This document shows positions 6,256 through 9,210 of a stretch of 9,210 bases of DNA, piece after piece. Below the pieces are notes generated by a model. The model did not search any database, was not told the origin of the DNA, and saw nothing but the letters and a program-made list of their open reading frames with translations. The stretch's first letter is position 1, and each line of letters starts with the position of its first letter. Position numbers and translations under genes: made by a program. This stretch comes from an uncultured Clostridium sp. (GTDB lineage Bacteria; Bacillota; Clostridia; TANB77; CAG-508): contig CAMMFK010000052.1 of NCBI GenBank assembly GCA_946496115.1, positions 1 to 9,210 of the forward strand, given 5' to 3'.

Positions 6256-7173
6256 TTACTCAGACTTGCCTTCATTTAAAGCCTTTAACTCATTTGCAGA
6301 TTTGTTCATCATTCTTTTAGCAATTGCACAAATTATAGGATTTGTAGCTGAAACAGCTTCTAAATTTTTCTTTAATCCTAATTCTTTTAGGCAAGTATCT
6401 ACATAATCTACTGCCAAATCTACACCTGAAATAAAAGATGCCATTTCCGAATTCAAGAAAACCATTGGAAAAGCCATTTCATCTGAAGTAGCGAGTCTTC
6501 CTGCTAAACCTGCCTCTGCAATTAGGCCTTCTTCACTTCCTACCATGTCTTGGAACTCTTGTTTCATTCCAGTATCAGTTGAACCGGGCATTACATTATT
6601 TATTCTAATACCTTTTTTAGCAAAATTTACAGCTTGCTCGCAAGCAAATTGTGAAAGGCATCTCTTAGAATACATATATGCGAAAGTAGATGGTGCTGAA
6701 TCAGCAAGTTTTTTAGTAGCTTCTTGAACCTCTTTCCAAGTTGTGCAATGTACAACCTTGTTTTGCTCCCTTTTAAATCTCTTCCACTCTTGTCCAGCTG
6801 TTGATGTACAATAAACAATTGAACCACCTTTAGTCATTCTTTTTGTTAAATATTTTAAAGTAATATACATATTTGCTGTGTAATTGCAATCAAAAGTTGT
6901 TCTATAATCAGTTTTTGCTCCTGATAAACCTGCTACTCCGAAGAATGAATCAACATGGTCTGGAATTATTTTAAAAGCTTCATCAATATCTTTTTTATGT
7001 GCTAAATTACATTTTATAAAAGATGTAAGATTTTTAACTTTTGGAGAATTCATATCTAAGCCATATACTTTTGCTCCTAAACTTAGCAAAACTTTGGCTG
7101 TAGCTTCTCCCATTCCACTTGAAACACCTGTTACAACACATACTTTATCTTTATATCCAAAATAATCTTTCAT
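6256..7173 (-). CDS. Short-chain dehydrogenase/reductase, 3-alpha-hydroxysteroid dehydrogenase-like subfamily
   Basis: A 305-residue classical-type SDR. The Rossmann cofactor motif TGVSSGMG spans residues 15-22, and D40 after the second strand favours NAD(H). Catalytic residues are N98 (DCNYT), S124 (CTSTAG), Y166 and K170 (YMYSK), followed by NNVMPGSTDT. The usual NNAG is GVAG (79-82). The S124-Y166 gap is 42 residues instead of about 13, as in Comamonas 3-alpha-HSD/carbonyl reductase (S114, Y155), so residues 128-164 form an inserted substrate loop. The common VDGG end is replaced by VDYVDT, and a tail of about 45 residues follows. The substrate is unknown: steroid, bile acid or another carbonyl compound. 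An ATG 42 codons further upstream (7299) is in frame but overlaps the neighbouring gene and would add a spurious hydrophobic leader; GAGAGGAAA before ATG 7171-7173 decides the start. Confidence 0.87.
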   Translation of the reverse strand: MKDYFGYKDKVCVVTGVSSGMGEATAKVLLSLGAKVYGLDMNSPKVKNLTSFIKCNLAHKKDIDEAFKIIPDHVDSFFGVAGLSGAKTDYRTTFDCNYTANMYITLKYLTKRMTKGGSIVYCTSTAGQEWKRFKREQNKVVHCTTWKEVQEATKKLADSAPSTFAYMYSKRCLSQFACEQAVNFAKKGIRINNVMPGSTDTGMKQEFQDMVGSEEGLIAEAGLAGRLATSDEMAFPMVFLNSEMASFISGVDLAVDYVDTCLKELGLKKNLEAVSATNPIICAIAKRMMNKSANELKALNEGKSE

Positions 7174-7216
7174 TTGTATTTCCTCTCTTTCTTTAGTTTT
7201 TGTTGATAGTAAATTA

Positions 7217-7246
7217 ATTATATTATAAATAAATGCAAAAAGTAAA
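7217..7246 (-). promoter_or_regulatory. Promoter of the dehydrogenase gene
   Basis: TTTACT (7241-7246), an 18-bp spacer, and consensus TATAAT (7217-7222). A second TATAAT overlaps it at 7222-7227. The promoter lies in the 98-bp gap after the 350-residue gene and would give a leader of about 40 nt, supporting independent transcription and the shorter start. Confidence 0.6.
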
Positions 7247-7271
7247 GTGTAAAAATTTATAATTAGATATT

Positions 7272-8324
7272 TTAGTTTATTTTTCCACCTTTTTTCCAAA
7301 TAGGCATTTTTTCTCTAATATTATTTATGTAGCCTATCATTATCTGCTCTTCGTCATCATCTATATCAAAATTATCAGAAATCATCATTTTTAAGGCTTG
7401 TAATGCTTTTCTTTCATCTACTTGAGCAATATCTGAATATGATTGAATAAGCTCTCCCCTTAGATTTTCATAATCATTTAAATCATATCTAAAATTGTTT
7501 TTTAAATAGTTTCTAAAAGATTTATATTCTTTAAGATTTTTCAAATAAGTTCCGTCAGCCATAGATTTAAAAAATTTTAAATTATATTTTTCTAGTTTTA
7601 TTTTCTTATTTGCTAGTTTACTTATTTGGTCTTCGGTTAATTCTATATTTGCCAACACCATTTCCGGACTCTTAAAATATATATTATCTAATTCCATATA
7701 TGTTGTAAACAGAACTATAGAATTAAACTTATTAAAATTAATTGGAATTTCATTACTGATATACTCATAGGCTTTTTTCATGTCAATTACTCCATAAGTA
7801 TAAGTCATGCCTTTTAAATATATAAGTAAATCATCATAATAATCTAAATAAAAGTTTCCTTCAATATTTCTTATTTTATTTTTAATAAAATTAGGCATAT
7901 GAATAATTGTCTTTTCTTTTTCTTTTTTTGCAAAGATTAATCCTAATAAATGTAATTTCATCATAATGTCTATCGAAAAATTATTAATCCCACCTAATTC
8001 AAATGTCGAAAAGCCATCATCATTAGCTATATTTTTAATTTGCTCCATTCTATCGTCATCCATAAATTGAAAAACTGATATTAATTGGGTGTCTATTAGA
8101 TTGATTATTTTATTAATAACATTTTCCTTTGATTCTCTTTTTATCTCTTTAAGTTTATCAATATCATTTACATTTCCTGCAAGATAATATCTGCCATATA
8201 TTCCAATTAGCTCATCTTTTGTTTTTTCTTGTAAATAATCCTTCAAATCTTTTTTTTCGTCTAGTTTATCTTTGTATCCTTCAGTAAAAATATCAAAGAG
8301 TTTCATTTCTATATCAACATTCAT
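7272..8324 (-). CDS. Hypothetical protein, 350 residues, mostly helical
   Basis: I do not recognise this protein. It is charged, Lys/Glu/Asp/Ile/Asn-rich and apparently cytoplasmic, with no signal peptide or membrane segment. Residues 26-77 (DLKDYLQEKTKDELIGIYGR and onward) resemble SAP- or Rho-N-like helix-extended-helix folds. Residues about 104-153 (GFSTFELGGINNFSIDIMMK, then LGLIFAKK and a turn) could be a winged-helix-like unit, and LLIYLKGMTYTYGVIDMKKA (166-185) has the look of a repeated helical module. The last 60 residues are acidic (DNFDIDDDEEQ) and end in a basic tail (WKKGGKIN). Nucleic-acid binding is a guess from these shapes only. The ATG at 8322-8324 has just a weak AAAAGAAAA upstream; the strong AAGGAGG at 8360-8366 is followed by in-frame codons ending in TAG. 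It has a good promoter and a leader of about 145 nt. Confidence 0.75.
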   Translation of the reverse strand: MNVDIEMKLFDIFTEGYKDKLDEKKDLKDYLQEKTKDELIGIYGRYYLAGNVNDIDKLKEIKRESKENVINKIINLIDTQLISVFQFMDDDRMEQIKNIANDDGFSTFELGGINNFSIDIMMKLHLLGLIFAKKEKEKTIIHMPNFIKNKIRNIEGNFYLDYYDDLLIYLKGMTYTYGVIDMKKAYEYISNEIPINFNKFNSIVLFTTYMELDNIYFKSPEMVLANIELTEDQISKLANKKIKLEKYNLKFFKSMADGTYLKNLKEYKSFRNYLKNNFRYDLNDYENLRGELIQSYSDIAQVDERKALQALKMMISDNFDIDDDEEQIMIGYINNIREKMPIWKKGGKIN

Positions 8325-8336
8325 TTTTCTTTTATG

Positions 8337-8366
8337 CTATATTTTAAAATACAACATTTCCTCCTT
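8337..8366 (-). promoter_or_regulatory. Strong ribosome binding site with a six-codon mini-ORF in frame with the downstream gene
   Basis: AAGGAGG (8360-8366) is the best ribosome site of the region. ATG (8355-8357, 2 nt away) or TTG (8352-8354, 5 nt away) follows, encoding MLYFKI then TAG (8337-8339). All codons are in the frame of the 350-residue gene, whose ATG lies 12 nt beyond the stop. This is either a translated leader coupled to the main gene by reinitiation, or an ancestral start cut off by a nonsense change. Confidence 0.5.
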
Positions 8367-8372
8367 TCTTGG

Positions 8373-8431
8373 ATAATAGACTATTCCTATTTTAGTTCTA
8401 TGGTTTATTAGCATTTTTTATAATAGCCTAT
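8373..8431. repeat. Two 12-bp direct repeats in the leader of the 350-residue gene
   Basis: ATAATAGACTAT (8373-8384) and ATAATAGCCTAT (8420-8431) differ at one position and lie 47 bp apart. The left copy is part of a dyad, AATAG-A-CTATT (8375-8385), just upstream of the ribosome site. They could be binding sites for a regulator or RNA structural elements. Confidence 0.4.
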
Positions 8432-8447
8432 GATGATTTTAATTCGG

Positions 8448-8457
8448 TAGCTAGCTA
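8448..8457. promoter_or_regulatory. Palindrome downstream of a promoter, operator-like
   Basis: TAGCTAGCTA is a perfect 10-bp palindrome located about +12 to +21 relative to the predicted start site of the promoter at 8476-8504, a position where a bound repressor would block transcription. Short enough to be chance. Confidence 0.3.
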
Positions 8458-8475
8458 ACATTTTTATTGTTCATA

Positions 8476-8504
8476 ATTATATTAAAATTTTTTTGGGTTG
8501 TCTA
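8476..8504 (-). promoter_or_regulatory. Promoter of the 350-residue gene
   Basis: TAGACA (8499-8504), a 17-bp spacer, and consensus TATAAT (8476-8481). Start expected near 8469, about 145 nt before the gene. This unusually long leader holds the palindrome, the direct repeats and the mini-ORF. Confidence 0.7.
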
Positions 8505-8528
8505 GGCTTACAACTATTTAATATTCCA

Positions 8529-9008
8529 CTATTTTTCAAAATTAATAAAATGCAAAAAATCTTTTGAATTTCTTTTTATAGCTTCCTTTAGTTTTATAGG
8601 CACAAACTCTATGCAATCTAATTTGTTTATATCAAACCATAAAAACTCAAGTTTGCCTTGTTTTTCAGGTTCAATAGGCATGATTTTTTCCTTAAAATAT
8701 ACTGACTCGTCTTTAAATTTTAACTCGTGAGTAACTAATAACTCGTGATATAATTTTCCGTCCATTTCAAAAAAATTTTCAATAAAAGAAAATGGTCTTA
8801 CATATTCAATATCTAATCCCATTTCCTCTTTCATTTCTCTTTTTAGTGCAGTTACTGTAGATTCCCCTTCTTTAACTCTGCCACCTGGTAAAGTATAATG
8901 GTCTTTGTTCAATCCATGATGTAGCAATATTTTGTCTCCACACCTAAAAACAGCAGACACTCTATAATTAAAAAGTCTCTGCCCAATTTGAATAGAAATA
9001 TCTTCCAT
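8529..9008 (-). CDS. Nudix hydrolase
   Basis: A 159-residue Nudix protein with a complete box GX5EX7REUXEEXGU: G43, E49, R57, E58, E61, E62, G64 and L65, preceded by HYTLPGG. These enzymes hydrolyse nucleoside diphosphates linked to another group, using Mg or Mn held by the glutamates; roles include clearing oxidised nucleotides or removing mRNA caps. The substrate is not shown by the sequence. Length and order (strands, Nudix helix near 45-65, LEFLWFDINKL near the C terminus) are usual for single-domain members. GGGAGG about 6 nt upstream supports the ATG at 9006-9008. It has its own promoter (9104-9132). Downstream, 204 bp with a separate promoter lead to the 350-residue gene, so the two are probably not one operon. 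No clear terminator follows it. Confidence 0.93.
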   Translation of the reverse strand: MEDISIQIGQRLFNYRVSAVFRCGDKILLHHGLNKDHYTLPGGRVKEGESTVTALKREMKEEMGLDIEYVRPFSFIENFFEMDGKLYHELLVTHELKFKDESVYFKEKIMPIEPEKQGKLEFLWFDINKLDCIEFVPIKLKEAIKRNSKDFLHFINFEK

Positions 9009-9084
9009 AAAATACCTCCCTATTACTTTATTAAATTAGAGTTTTGCATAGATTTAAAATACATTTTTAAAGCTTGCTATCTCT

Positions 9085-9097
9085 GTACAATGTGTAC
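9085..9097. promoter_or_regulatory. Operator-like dyad at the Nudix gene start site
   Basis: GTACA (9085-9089) and TGTAC (9093-9097) are perfect inverted half sites separated by 3 bp, at about +1 to +13 of the predicted transcript. TACA/TGTA half sites occur in operators of BlaI/CopY-type repressors, but with different spacing, so the regulator is not identified. Confidence 0.3.
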
Positions 9098-9103
9098 TTA
9101 ACT

Positions 9104-9132
9104 ATATTACACCATTTTAAATGCTTTTGCAA
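9104..9132 (-). promoter_or_regulatory. Promoter of the Nudix hydrolase gene
   Basis: TTGCAA (9127-9132), a 17-bp spacer, and TAATAT (9104-9109). The leader would be about 90 nt. The hexamers are fair rather than perfect, but the spacing is ideal. Confidence 0.5.
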
Positions 9133-9167
9133 TAGATTTTGTATATTATTGCCAGAAACCTTAATTT

Positions 9168-9210
9168 TAAAACTAAATTCCATAGGAGGAATAACCGGAA
9201 TTTAGTTTTA
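9168..9210. terminator. Inverted repeat at the right edge, likely terminator of the next gene
   Basis: TAAAACTAAATTCC (9168-9181) and GGAATTTAGTTTTA (9197-9210) are perfect 14-bp arms around a 15-nt loop. On the minus strand the stem ends in TTTTA followed by AAATTAA, so it may end a leftward gene beyond the window; the A/T-flanked arms could also work rightward. The stem may continue past the edge. Confidence 0.6.

Noticed and set aside
6545..6827. Open frames on both strands inside the dehydrogenase gene
   Set aside because: They overlap the SDR active-site coding region and show no family motif or ribosome site.
7174..7299. Longer start for the dehydrogenase (ATG at 7297-7299, 42 extra codons)
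   Set aside because: It overlaps the end of the 350-residue gene, includes the promoter region, and the good ribosome site lies before the ATG at 7171-7173, where the SDR fold begins.
1..9210. CRISPR array, tRNA or rRNA genes, phage or toxin-antitoxin modules
   Set aside because: No regularly spaced repeats, no cloverleaf or conserved rRNA stretches and no matching protein motifs were seen in any intergenic region.

Overview
The window is strongly AT-rich, with AGGAGG-type ribosome binding sites, TATAAT/TTG-type promoters and short hairpin terminators. This points to a low-GC Firmicute, most likely a Clostridia-type gut or anaerobic bacterium; the species cannot be named from the sequence. 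Nearly all genes lie on the minus strand. There is no rRNA, tRNA, CRISPR array or recognisable full-length transposase.

Left part (1-3567, minus): the first 1189 codons of a very large membrane protein, a cyclic beta-1,2-glucan synthase-type enzyme (GT84 glycosyltransferase plus the start of the cyclisation domain). It continues past the left edge. Its upstream region (3568-3891) holds a hairpin, a DnaA-box-like 9-mer touching a -10 box, and a GC-rich island. Next comes a DNA alkylation repair (AlkD-like) gene (3892-4656, minus) with an extra low-complexity insert.

Middle (4657-5531): this stretch contains a broken low-molecular-weight protein tyrosine phosphatase gene. Its start, ribosome site and active-site loop are intact, but it stops after 23 codons at a block of about 160 bp made of three consecutive inverted repeats. 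A matching piece of coding sequence seems to resume beyond the block. A strong divergent promoter then drives a compact plus-strand gene for an 85-residue protein of unknown function. That gene is clearly richer in GC than its surroundings and ends at a strong, probably bidirectional terminator.

Right part (5532-9210, all minus): an MBL-fold metallo-hydrolase, a short-chain dehydrogenase/reductase resembling the 3-alpha-hydroxysteroid dehydrogenase subfamily, an unrecognised 350-residue protein with a long structured leader, and a Nudix hydrolase. Most have their own promoters, so this looks like a row of independently transcribed genes rather than one pathway operon. A 14-bp inverted repeat at the right edge looks like the terminator of the next gene.

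The items most worth a second look are the hairpin block splitting the phosphatase gene, the GC-rich 85-residue gene cassette, the in-frame stop between a strong ribosome site and the only full-length start of the 350-residue gene, and a degenerate 33-bp intergenic repeat found upstream of two genes.
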